Source of the DNA: Tanypteryx hageni
Lineage: Eukaryota; Arthropoda; Insecta; Odonata; Petaluridae
Assembly (NCBI GenBank): GCA_028673005.1
Contig: CM054114.1
Location: 12,954,516 to 13,018,515, forward strand
Direction: 5' to 3'
DNA length: 64,000 nucleotides
In this document: in pieces, positions 34,705-46,742 of the stretch
Numbering within the stretch: position 1 is the first letter of the stretch
Layout of the letters: every line of letters starts with the position of its first letter
Notes under the pieces: model-generated
Databases searched by the model: none
Seen by the model: only the letters and a program-made list of their open reading frames with translations
Told to the model about the DNA's origin: nothing
Position numbers and translations under genes: made by a program

Positions 34705-37700
34705 AACGATCATTTGAATATCCATACACATATTTATGTAGGACATTATGTGAAACCAAGGAGAGAGGTCCTGTTCATTAACTTACCTAGTTTATAGCGC
34801 AAATAACTAAATTTTGAAGCGTTAAATTTAGTTTCTTATGAATTCAATCCTAAAAGAGAAAAGAGCGAGAAATCCTCACAACATAGATTAATGAGATAGT
34901 TTAACAGTCATTTTTAAAACAATATAAATTTAAGTAAATTAGCGTAGAGTATAATTTACGTTAAATGTTTTATAATATTTTTAAGTTTGGAGACGCAAGG
35001 TTCTTTGAGAAAGGCTAACAAATATTTAGTGGGCTATATAATATTTCAATGGATTCCTATACAATATTAAATCGTTTCAATGCCATATGAGCATCAGACA
35101 ACAGTTAATATAATTTATATATGTCAAAAGGTTTAGCCTGTTCGAAGTAAACACCATTTAAATGGATAAAGATCTCCGGTGGCTTTATCCTACGTTTCAT
35201 GAATAACTTCATCCATCCAGCAGATTTCGAAAATAAGGTGTTTCGTAAAAATCTCGGAAAACCTTCCTCTCCCGTGATTTTTTGCTAGCGGAAAAGTTGC
35301 CAACGTTCTTATTTCAACACGTCCTTTATAATTAGATTTAATTTTTTTTCGCGCGAATGATTTGCGAGAAAATAGCGCTCCGCATTTTAATCCGCAACTA
35401 TTCTCTGCCATTTCTAGAGGATGAAGCAATTTCTTCGCAGCGAATCCGCTGATTCCGCCGACGTAGGCGCTCTCTGTAATTTATCATTATTTCACTCCGT
35501 AATGCTCTTTAAAGAGGTGTAAAACAGAGATAACGCCTTTTCTGCTTTCTGTAATCGCATTCTTCGAAGAGAAAGGATTTTGAATGCAAATCAAAACGGG
35601 AATTAATTAAGCAATGGGATTTTTATAGAAAAAGAAGAACCTGATTGTGTTTTACTGCTTTGGCATCTCGATACTCGTTCTTTTGCATTTATTCATGGCT
35701 TCTAACCGAGTAATGTGCAGAGGAAATCTTGGACGTTTGCGTGAATAACGCGGTCCAAACGTCCACCTTGAATAATGTTACTCCGCGTACGAATGACATT
35801 AGTTTCATTTACAACGCTTTAGCGCGGTTTTGTTTATCGTGCCTTCTCTCCTTAGCACTGAAACATTAGGATCCTATCCAACTTCAATGATTAATAATGC
35901 TGCGGCTGTGACATATCGAAAATTATCGACGCGAGCAAAGGAAGCCGCATCCACGGATGAATAGGCAGATATATCCATCATCCACCATCCCAGAGGTGTA
36001 TTTTACTTTTCAATCTTAGATAAATAAATTCGAAACGCTGCAAAATACTAGCGCTTTTTTGCGCAGCTTCAAAGGGAAGCCTCTGAATTTACTCTAAGCT
36101 CACTGTCTTTGCACGCGTCACTCTTTGACGTCGTATCTCGTCAGCAAGTGTTTGCAGAAGGCGCACGGTTTTCAGGAGTCTTTTACATAGCATTTTGTTT
36201 TTCATTGCTCTCAGCAGTATAAGTAAAAATCGCATCAATGTTGATAAGCCGCCGGCTGGTTAATTCGCATAAAAAACACGCATTCTACGCCTCAACCCCA
36301 AAAAGAATGTCAACTATTTTGAATCCACATTCCCTGTAATCCTCCATTTTGAAAAGAACCCAGCAGTTACAGAATATTCACCATTTCGTATCTTGATGGG
36401 CGAAATGGTATCCAGCGCACACCGATCTGATCCGTAGAAGAGCTATAAATAGCGTAAGTCACGTTAGGAAGGTTAGGTTGTCGAATCGCGTGACTGAAAC
36501 AATAACTAAAATTAGATGAAGCCTCGTTTCCCGCGAAAACTCACAAAATCGTTTTCGAACAGACCAAGGGCTATGTGTTAATGAAACAGGAAAGGAATTA
36601 CGACTGAGGAGAAGGATGAGGGAGAGAAGAGAAAGGCAGGCGGAGTTAATTCCTCCAGCCGAGGATAACAACAACCCTTTTTCAGAGGCGACGCCACTTG
36701 CGCTCTCGCAAACTGCTGTCCTAAGGAAAGGGAAAAGGAAAAGTTCTCACGGTGAGGAGACCTCGAGAGCTGAAACCTCTCTCGGAAGAAAAAAACACAA
36801 TCTAAAGGAATTGCGCGTGCATGTGCGACATTTGTGAGCGCGGTCTCGTCCCTCTGCAGGAGAGATAAGGAATTATTTTGTCCTCGTGCGAAAAGGGTGG
36901 GATTGGGGAAAGTAAAGGGGACGAGGCGGGAGTTGGTATGAAGTAGAAGGGCAGATGGAACCGCCTTATGAGAGAGAGGTGAATAATGCCTCTTTCTCTT
37001 CCCCTTTCTCTCACCCTCTCGCACAATGACTTGACAGAACACGATCTTGCGACTAGGCATAAACGCGTTCACACGCTTTGCCATCCTCCTTCCGCCCTCT
37101 TTCTCATTTCCACTCTATCTCTTGCTCGCTTCTCTCCTCCACCCTCTTTTGTTTGTTTAAGGCCATATTTTGTCACGAGTTTCGATCGACCGTTATCGAA
37201 GGGTTTGAGGCGTTTTCAGACTTATTTTTTTTGTTCCTTATTCGTCTTTCAGGTTGTTTTAATAACTACTCTAAATTCCATATTGTAATAAGCCAAATCT
37301 GGTATCTTTGAGTTTTTTTCGATCAAATTCGTGAATTCGCATGCCAAATCATGCTTTTGTAGAATAAGTAAGTTATATTTTACGAATGAAGCTTCTATGA
37401 TGAAATACCTCGTAGAATGTTTTATTGAGCAAGATATCACAATCGCATTGTTCTCAAAGCTTTGTTTGTTTGTAATCAGTTATTTCGTCCATTTTACTTT
37501 TGTGTTAGCGTAAAATTATCTTCACAATTCACACGTAATTTATTTAAAAAATTTGAAAAGCATGCGAACGCAAGCATAAATTAAGAATTGTTCATTTTTT
37601 ATCGTAAATTTAACAAGCGTTGCGTTTAATCTGCGCATTCGTAATCCGACATTAAAACGGATGTGGATTTTTGGCATCCATCCAGATTCGGCCGAATCTC

Positions 37701-40200
37701 CGCTTGAGTAAGGGTTGAGAGTGAAATAGAGATAGATAGAAAGATAGAGAGAGAGAAATAGTTCTATAAATCCCAATTTTTCTTTCTTTCCCTCGTATAT
37801 CCGTCACTCTTTCGAATGCCTTTGCCAATTCCATATCCTTCGGACACATTTATGTTCGCTGTACTTCATATCCTCGGAATCGCTTCTCGAGGGACACTTC
37901 CTCCTCCCGCCCTCCCCCCCCCCCCACCATCCCCTCCCTATCGCCCTCTCCGTCCTCTCTCTCTCTCTCTCCCTCTCAAGGACCCGTTCCATGCCTCCGC
38001 ATTCATCCATTTCCTCTTTTCTTCCAATTTCTCTATTTATCACTATTTTCCTTTCGTCCCATTCATTGTCCACACCCTCCCCGTCCCTTTCTCTCCCGGG
38101 CAGTTCGTTCTCTTCCGTCTCTTCCCTCCCTTCCCCCACTCCGCTTCCCCTCCCTTCCCCCTCTACTACCTCCATCCCCCACTTCTTGCCCTAACCCATA
38201 ATCCCCTCCGTTTTATCCCTCTCTCGGAATTTTTTCTTCCATTTTAGCTTTTTGGATCGCGTGTATGCGCGCGTTAAAAAAAATGATTTGCTGCAAACGA
38301 GCGGTAAATGAAACTCTCCCTCTTTGCCTCTCTTTTTCTCGTTGCGTTATTTTGAATGTCGTCGTAAACACACACTCTCCAGGAACTAAATTCACTCTTT
38401 TTCATGCTTTGTTGCTCGCGTTTCTGTTCTGAATGTAACATTTTTTTGTGAAAGCGTATTCAAAGTTGACGACAGTTTTGCAGAGAATTTTAAGGAGCCG
38501 TAATTCAATGCCACGCAGCGCATATTTTTGGCAAAATCACCTTGTTATGATACTAGCCTTGTTTTAATTTAGATTTTTTTCAAAACATCGCGAATATTAA
38601 ACTGAGTGTTTTATATGGCGCCACTAGAATTTTGTTTATCTCGAAATTAATTACTTGGATAGGTAGAGGAACCTGTTTATAATTTAGCTTAAGTAGTGTT
38701 ATATAAATTTCGTTTGACGCAATCCATTTCAAAATCGCCACTCCGTGTGACGCGGGCATTAATCAAACACATCCAATCCAAAAAATAAACCCGCCGTTTC
38801 GTGCGAAACACGTATTTCATCGCCCGCGACGGGAAGAATATTCAAAACGAGAAATTTTGCGAGAAACGCGTTTTCATTCTCCGCGACGTGATTAATGTTG
38901 CGATCCGTTTCGGCGCGAACTCTCTCTCTTTCCTTTCAGCGAGGAGTTTTCCTAAACTCTCCACCGCGCGCGTAATAAATTGAAGCGTCAATCCTTAAAG
39001 ACGTCGATCTTTCCACAGACTCCGTATCTCGATCCCAATCAATCATTCCCCCTTCCTCGTCCTTATCTCTCTCCGAACCCCTCGTATCTCACCCCTCTTC
39101 CACATTCCACCCCTCCGTACCCCCACTCCCCTCGACTTCCCTCTCCTCCCCTCCCCTTGAGGTCTCCCGCTCGAATCCCATCCGCACATACTCACCACTC
39201 GTACCCAACAGGACTCCCGTCACGTACGTCTGAACGTGAATGCCAAAGGCAGCGGGGATAGGTTTTTTTCATTCTACGGAAAACAAAAGGGGAAACCTCC
39301 AGATAGGACGGGAAAAGGGGATGAAGCCGTGCGTGCGTGTGTGTGGTGAGTGTGTGCGCGCCTGCGGCCTTAGGAGGAGGGGTGAGTCAGGGTTTAAATG
39401 GAAGAAGCGAGGAGGGCAGAAAAAGGGATTTATAAAGGCGAGAGGAGGGAGGCAGTGGTAGTTGGAGATAAGACGTCTTTTAGGACAGGGGAAGATACGG
39501 CAGGGGGTAAGGAAGGGGAGAGGAGGTGCGCGTGAATAGAAGGGAGAAGGGGAGGGGGAGAGATATGTATAAAACAGAGCCGTCGTCGCTGGGGCCGAGA
39601 GGAAAAAAGAGAAGGGTTTTGGAGGTGGGAGAGGCCGAGAGGGAGGAAATGACGGAGCGGGCGGGGGAGAAGTGCTTTTTAAGAGGGAAAGAGGGTGGTG
39701 AGGGGGGAGGAAACTTTGGCAGTAAATTTTAATTCCCGTGCGCGCTGCTGTGTTCCAGCGGAGACGTGTTTTCCCTTCAAATATCCATCATTCCATCCAG
39801 TTGGAGGGAGACTGCAGAGGTGGATGGAGGAGGAGGGGGAATGGTTTAGAGAATTTTTCCTATACAATGGTGGAGAAGAAGGAAAGATGGTTGGCGGGCG
39901 GAGGCAGGCGAGGAGGGGGAAGAGATATTCTTCCATGGAGCCAGTCATTCCAGCGTAAATATGGTTTCTGCCGAGATGTCGTTTGGTCTAAGGAAATATA
40001 CGTCCCGGCGCAGGTGTGTGTCGTGAAGTGTAGAGAGAGAGAGAGGAGTTGAGCGGAGGGAAAATGGAGTGAGAGAGAAGGGAATAGGAGGTAGTCCGTG
40101 TCGTGGAGATAGGGAAGGGGAGATTGAGAAGGAATGGAGGGGGATGGGAGAGGTAAAGGAGAAGCATAGGAGGGAGGAGGAGTGTCGTGAAGTGGAGAGG
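34705..40200. other. Non-coding, no recognised gene
   Basis: AT-rich until 36.6 kb, then alternating CT-rich (37000-37150, 37900-38230, 39040-39170) and GA-rich (39430-39720, 39820-40320) tracts. Long frames in these tracts are compositional. I see no conserved domain. Confidence 0.45.
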
Positions 40201-43200
40201 TGAAGAGAGGAGTGGAAGAGAGGTGAAAGTATTAAAAGAAGGGAAGGAAAGAAAATGGAAGATAGGAAGAAAAGGGAGAGAAAGACGGAAGAGGAGATCG
40301 AAGAAAACAAGACTGATTGAGAGAAGAGATTTGGAGAAGGCACCAAAAGCGAAATGTGATAGATATATAATTTGGGCGAGATTGAGACTAAGCAGTCTCT
40401 TCTTCCATCTAACTCTTTGACTATTACAGACAGGATGAAAGTAGCAAAGAATAAAAAATAAAATAAAAGATTACATTAAATGAAGTACTACATAAATAAA
40501 ATGTCGTTAGCATTTTAGAAGATGAAAAGCGATGGAATTTGTTTGTTTGTGGGGGAAAAACTAGGGATAATTAAAGTATTATTCCCTAGGATAAACCCCA
40601 CTGCAGGAAAGCCTTCTGATAGCAATATTTATAGAATGAAAGGATCATGAAAGATAAGTATTAAAATGAAATACACATAAACACAGTTATACATAATTTT
40701 TTTTTAAATCATGCGAGTACACATTAAGACATGAAGGAACGGAGAAAAGACAAGGAGTGGGTTGGATGGTGCAGATGAGAGGACGGAGGATTCGATGACT
40801 GGGGTTGGGGGAGAGCGACCTCAATAAGAGGCATTCGTGACGTTCTGCCCGTGTCCCGTTCCAAGGAGAACGCATCTCACGCAGGTGCGACATACGGCAC
40901 GAGAGATGAGATTCGGACGCGGATTCCGGGGTTTTCTCGGTGGGGGAGGGGGTGATGTACCATTCCTCTCCCGCCCCACTCCCTCCTCCTTTCCAACTGC
41001 CCACGTTGCCTCTGCCTTTTTGATCCCAACCCTTCGATTGGAAGTACGGGATAAGGAGAATATTTCGACGCCAGACGCCATACGTAGGGATGAGTTTAAA
41101 CGGAAATATGGCGGTAAAGTTATCAATGGCTACGTTAAGTGAAAAGGATTGAAAAATCTTCACTCCCGCAGCGCCGTCAAGTCTGCCGGAATGGAGCCGA
41201 CTTTATATTTTTTTTCAAGAGGAGCTATATCTGTAGCTCTCTCCCTCCTTTCTCGCCTACACGCGAGAAAAACAGAACGAGAGATTCATGTGGGTGTGTA
41301 TGTAAACGTACATATTTATTATATTGCATTGGCGTGCGTGTAAATAATTTGCTTGAAAATATTACATCAGATGAGCGAGGTCCTTTAGGCACTGCATATC
41401 TATTCACCCACTTCACAGAAAAGAGAACTTTTTACTAACTAAAGGTTTGCTATAATGGCAGAATGGTTAGGGATGGGATGCTGAAATTCGCCATCCCGAG
41501 GAGCGAATTATATTATCGATCGCATTAACAAAAATATGAATAATTTACCGTTTGCGCGATAATTTCGGGTCAACCGTCAGAAGGTGAGAGGAGTTTGAGA
41601 GATTCATTCGACATAAAAGTACAAATGCTCAGGTTCACAGCATGATTAAAATCCCAACCGTAATATTTAAACGAATACAAGAAAACTTTACAACAGATAT
41701 GAAAATACACATACAGGAACATTAAGTACACGTGCAAATTGTGTATGAAATATAAATGATAAATGTTGAATCGTTCATTTCGCATTAAAAAGTAGAAGCA
41801 GGCGGATGGACTTTTCAAGGACGTTTATCCAACTCTCCTCTAATCTAACATAAATAATAAATAACAATTATTGTTATTTATTTCTATTATGGAATCTTTC
41901 CACAAAGTCGAACATTCCCAAGTGGAGTTTCTCCTATAATCTAATTGCACGCGCCAAGAAACATACGTCTTTTGCGCTAATGACGATAACCAAGTCCAAA
42001 AGCTTGTGATAAGTACTAGAGAAGTAGCACCAAAGCATCGTAGGGACTTAACAACTTACAGTACTATTTCGTTCATGGCTTAATGATACTTAATAAAGAG
42101 TTCTTATTTTCAATATTTTTAGAAAATAATGTCGCGCTTCTCTACGGAGAGGATGGATGCATTCCATATTTATCCAAATGCGATGGAGCTGATTCTACAT
42201 TAAATAAAATGTTTTGTCAAGATAAACTTAATTATTCCTATTTTATCCATTTTGAAGCTATTTTCAGTTTTTTAAGCGTTGGACTAAGGTGATGTTGATT
42301 TCATTTTGTTATTATAACTGTATGTAAATATTGTATTGCATGGATTTAAAAATACGTCCATTTCATGAAGTTCGTCGAAATTTAATTTCAAAGAAAATAA
42401 AGCGAAAAAGACCATTTACACGGTGTTAATTGAAGTATTTATTTTTACAGAGCAGGTTATTTTCCTTCATAAATTTTTTCAAACAGTTTTCGAATGAGAT
42501 TTCAGGCAGCATTCAGTATAACTGACTTTGGTTTCAAACCCGTCGAACCATTCATAACTCGATCCTGATGTTTGTCTGGGCACAAAAATAATAAATCCTC
42601 GATTATCCGCGAAAAATAAATACAAACCCCCTCCGGGGCAGTTTCTGCCGTTTCATATTTCCTTATCCGTGTCCGCTTTCTCTCTATCTCTCTCTCTCTC
42701 GTCCCAAAAAAGATGTTATTCCGGCTCCGACTGCCTTTTATGCCTTAGATGCGAGTCGCCACGACGCCTGGCCTTTAATCTGGCTAATGAGTTAGTTAAT
42801 CTTTTCCGAGACGTGATTTATTACCCGGTTCCTCTAGCGGCAGGAATTTTAACTCGCAAGCTAATCACAGCTGCGCCAGTGATTTATTATTTCTCCCAAG
42901 AGAGAGAGAGAGAGAGAAGAGAGAAAGAAAGAGAAAAGAGATATAGAGAGACAGAAAGAAAGAAGCAGAATGGGAGAATCCGAATTAATGGATTATCGAT
43001 AGAGTAACCGTTCACCCGAATTTGATTATTGCAGTCAACAGATGGCACGAGCGTCGCGACTTGAAACGTCTCGTTTTCATCGGAAATGTATTCTCTATTC
43101 TCTATTTCGTCGGATCGTTTTTTTTCGGAATAGCATTCGCCGGTATTTGACAATTTTTTCCTCTCCTCTATGACGTCACTCCTGTCTGCTATTGTTAGCA

Positions 43201-44282
43201 TTCAATGGGCTTATTATTAACGAAACGAGATGTAATCCCAGTTTCCGCATTCCACTTCTTGTTAACGATGAAAAAAAATTTGTTTTTTAACTCGCAAAAC
43301 ACGCTTATGAGAAATGAAACGTATTGTTTCGTATGCGAAATAGCGCTTGCCTAAAATAAAGTCTTGCATTCCTCTGACGGTGCATTCACGACCGCATTCC
43401 GAATTTGCCGACAAAGGAAACATTTCTCAAAAATTTATCGAATAAAATGCTCAACTTAGGTTTAAGTTTTCTAAAAAACATGTCCGTTTTTTACCTCGCA
43501 ACAGTTTCACTTTAGAACAACATAAATATAACTTCTTTTAAGAAAACGTTTTCGTGTTGGAGCGAGGGAGACGGATAAGTACAGACAAACGCGTTTATTT
43601 GGGAGAAATTGAATCTGTACAGTTCCTTGTAGAGTTTAACCCTTCGTTAGATGAAACAATCTTTGGACCGGAAATAATAATTCCATCCAACTACGCTCTT
43701 CGAAGAATTTCGGGGGAAAATGAAAAAAACTGTTTCCTTGTCCCACCAAAGCTCTGACTTAATCAAAGGAACTTTCCTTTGAAAGAATTACGACATCATC
43801 TTTTGGTCTCCTCCATCGGAACTGGGAATATAGTATCGTATATGTCGAAAGAAAAAATGAATAGCTTTTGTATGCGTGCGGTGCTGGGACGGGGGTTGGT
43901 TAAGGATCGCAAGGGATTGAGTTTATGAAGGGGTGGGCGAAAGGTGAGGGGGAAAGGGGTGGGATAGCAGTCGGTAGGGGCGGAGAGAGGGGGAGTTGTC
44001 GAGGGAGGGATGAGTGCTTGAATATCGGAAAGGTAAAAAACACCCCTCCTTCAAGATGGCGTGCGGAGAGTTAAAAAAAAAACAATGGGACGGTGTGGAA
44101 GGAACGAGAAGGGAATGAAGAGGGAGGAGTGGAAGGATGAAAACGAGCCTCTTTACGCTCCAAGGAATGGATCAAAGGGACAACTTTGACGGATTAGTTA
44201 GCCACTTGATTGATTGGCTTGTCTCATCGGGAAAGCGTCGTTAAGGAGCATTGTTGGAGGATTGTCTGCTTGGTACACCTTT
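40201..44282. other. Non-coding, no recognised gene
   Basis: GA-rich to 40330, then mixed. CT run at about 42683-42701 and GA run at 42898-42918. GA-rich again at 43930-44010 and 44110-44140. Frames of up to 158 codons (40687-41163 minus) carry no recognisable domain. Confidence 0.45.
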
Positions 44283-44392
44283 CCCCCTCCATCCCTCCCC
44301 CACCCCATCCCTCCTCCCCTCCATCCCTCCCCCCTCCATCCCTCTCCCCTCCATCCCTCCCCCCTCCATTCCTCCCTCCCCCACCTCCTCGG
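44283..44392. repeat. CT-rich minisatellite (about 15-bp unit)
   Basis: Tandem CTCCATCCCTCCCCC-like units with small length changes, ending about 70 bp before the LINE B sequence starts. Confidence 0.85.
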
Positions 44393-44465
44393 CCAACGTG
44401 CATGCAGAGGGTTCACTTTCTCTCCCTCTCATATATTCCTCTCATTCTCTCCCTATATCACCCTC

Positions 44466-45611
44466 ATTCACTGTAATTATCACCTATATTCTGACGATCT
44501 CCAAATCTACTATCACTCGCGCGTACCTGAATTTCCCGATGCTGTCGCTAAAATTAACTCTGATCTAGTTTCTCTCTCTCTTTGGAGCGCAAATAACTTT
44601 CTGAAGATCAACCCCGCAAAAAGTCAATCTATTATTATCGGTTACCCCAAATTATTGGCTTCCATAGATCATAGCGAATCTCCTCTTCTATCGCTAGATG
44701 GGTCCACATTGCATTTTCAAAAATCAGTAGTCAACCTCGGTGTCATAGTAGATGAAACTCTATCCTGGGCTCCTAATACCAATAAAATCTGTAGTACCAT
44801 CAACTCCTCCTTGCACTCTCTCAAAAGACTCAAAAACTTATTACCTAATTCCTTACGTAAACTCTTAGTGACCACACTCCTATTTCCTCACTTTGACTAT
44901 TGTGATGTTGTTTATAATGATCTCTCCTGTGAACTGGCATTAAAACCTCAACGCACACAAAACTCCTGCATGAGATTCATCGGTGACCTTAAAAAGAGTG
45001 ACCACATTAGCGAACAATACAATAATCTTTCATGACTCAAACTTGACGCTCGAAGGAACTTACATACCCTGATGCAAATGTACAAAATCCTTACTTATAA
45101 CAAACCTGACTACCTCTCTTCCCTCTTCAATGAAATCAATACAGTACACAAGCGTGATACTAGAGGCAAGAATAACCTCCTTATTCCTCATCACAGGACG
45201 AACATCTACAATAAATCCTTTCAAGTCTCCGGTTGCCGACTCTGGAATAACTTAGATGAGAATTTTAAAACATCCCCCTCTTTAAACTCATTCAAACGCA
45301 CCTGTGTCACTCACTTTTTAAAACAACAAAGTAATCTAATCCTTAATCATCTCTTTACACTCCCCATTAATTATCCTTACTCAAGTTTTTTTTGTATTGT
45401 CTTATATTATTTTGTATTTCTTAATATAATTTTGTATTGTTTTTATATATTTTGTGTATTGTCTCTCTATATATATTTTTTTCTTCTATTGTTTATATAT
45501 ATATATATTTTGTGTTTTTTTCCTATTGTTTTATATTATTTTTTATTGTATTATATTATTTATGTATTTTATATCATTTCCTGCTTTCTTATAATATGCA
45601 TGCCTCAATAA
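44466..45611 (+). pseudogene. LINE B reverse transcriptase, C-terminal half, one in-frame stop
   Basis: The frame begins near NYHLYSDDLQIYYHS, where YSDD is the Y-x-D-D catalytic motif of reverse transcriptase. It continues WSANNFLKINPAKSQSIIIG and LGVIVDETLSW, then the thumb segment FPHFDYCDVVYNDLS and LKPQRTQNSCMRFI. A TGA at 45033-45035 interrupts the frame; the reading continues in the same frame with LKLDARRNLHTLMQMYKIL. In related LINEs a Trp usually stands at this place, so a TGG to TGA change is likely. After it come RLWNNLDENFKTSPSLNSFK and a hydrophobic AT-rich tail that probably lies beyond the original protein end. The copy is dead because its 5' half is missing, and it has few other lesions. 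Group: CR1/L2/Jockey-like; finer placement is not possible from this part. Confidence 0.88.
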
Positions 45612-46098
45612 CATTCTCTATATTCATTCATTGTATATATTTAATGTATATTTCATCTCACTCTGTATAATTGTATATTTCTTGTTTACATTACGTTATT
45701 ACCTTTACGTGTACTTTTTTATGACGGTATATAATTACGCTGTATATACGAACTCTCCCACTGTACATACTCCTTTCTATTTAATGTTGTAGTTTTGTAT
45801 TATCATATGTACACTATCTAGGGTTTTCGCAGTTTTTTCACACCCCCCTTCTTAGTGGGTGTTTTCCTGCGTGGGTTTTACTAGGGAGGACATGTCTGTT
45901 TTTACCTAGGTTTTCCCCACAAACACAAATCTGTATTAAATTTTATCATTTTACTTTGTATGATTTAGGTACATAATGTTTATATAATGTATTTTGTTAT
46001 ACCTTATTTTATTCTTTTTCTTGTATTTATTATATTGACGAAGGGTTAAATGTAAGAATGGACCTTATGGTCTAAATTTCGCCCGAATAAAGACGATT

Positions 46099-46117
46099 AT
46101 CTATCTATCTATCTATC
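46099..46117 (+). repeat. (TATC)n tail of LINE B
   Basis: About five TATC units close the LINE. Copy 2 ends in related TAGATA units on the opposite strand. Confidence 0.85.
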
Positions 46118-46130
46118 ATTCCCCAACCCT

Positions 46131-46131
<1 letters not shown>

Positions 46132-46201
<70 letters not shown>
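46132..46201. repeat. (AT)n microsatellite
   Basis: About 35 AT units, 15 bp after the LINE B tail. Confidence 0.93.
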
Positions 46202-46203
<2 letters not shown>

Positions 46204-46742
46204 GCTTCCCCTATCGTTGGCGTTCCTTCCAGTCGTCTCCTCTAGTGCGCTGCTGACAATGCGTAATGAGAGTAATTGTAAATGAGTCCGTTAATTTTTT
46301 TCATTTCGACTTATGAGAAAATGCGCGCGTATCGAAGCGTGAAAAATCGAATGAGTTGTGATTGCCTTGCGTGTCGTGGGAAACAACTCGTCCTATTGGG
46401 AAAATGGGAATTGGTTCTCGTTTTCCCCGCCGCATGTGAGGAGGTTAAAAAACGACCCTTCTTATTTTTTTATACCTGTTCATATTTCCGTCTGAGTTAC
46501 TCATTAAGAGCCTTAAAAGGCCGCTCTTGAGAATGGAGGATTTTTTTACCTAACGAGTAATGAGAATGGCTGAAGGTTTCTCCATCTCTCATTCTCTCTC
46601 CCTCTTATTCTCTCTCCAATTCTCCCTCATTCTCTCTCTCATTCTCTCTCATTCTCTTTTTCTATCTCTCTCCACATCTCTTACGCTCGCTTTCTTCAAC
46701 TGAATCATTGTTTCCAGTATCCTTATTTCGGTAAGTGCAAAG
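46202..46742. other. Non-coding, CT-rich patch
   Basis: TCTCTC-rich tract at 46580-46690. Nothing coding recognised. Confidence 0.5.

Larger units (their letters stand above)
44465..46118 (+). mobile_element. LINE family B, 5'-truncated copy 1 with complete 3' end
   Basis: Non-LTR retrotransposon whose 5' end is cut inside the reverse transcriptase, a few codons before the catalytic YSDD. It keeps the thumb and C-terminal region, a long AT-rich 3' untranslated region and a (TATC)n tail at 46099-46117. The last part of the 3' end (GGACCTTATGGTCTAAATTT, then AATAAAGACGATTATC) recurs in reverse at 51407-51722. A 5' truncation and a short microsatellite tail are usual for CR1/L2-like LINEs. Confidence 0.9.

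Noticed and set aside
37225..37255. Strong acceptor-like tract ending GTCTTTCAG on the plus strand
   Set aside because: Stop codons follow in all frames and no donor is near; pyrimidine tracts are common in this window.
41455..41500. GGCAGAATGGTTAGG, resembling a tRNA D arm
   Set aside because: The rest of the cloverleaf and the B box are missing.
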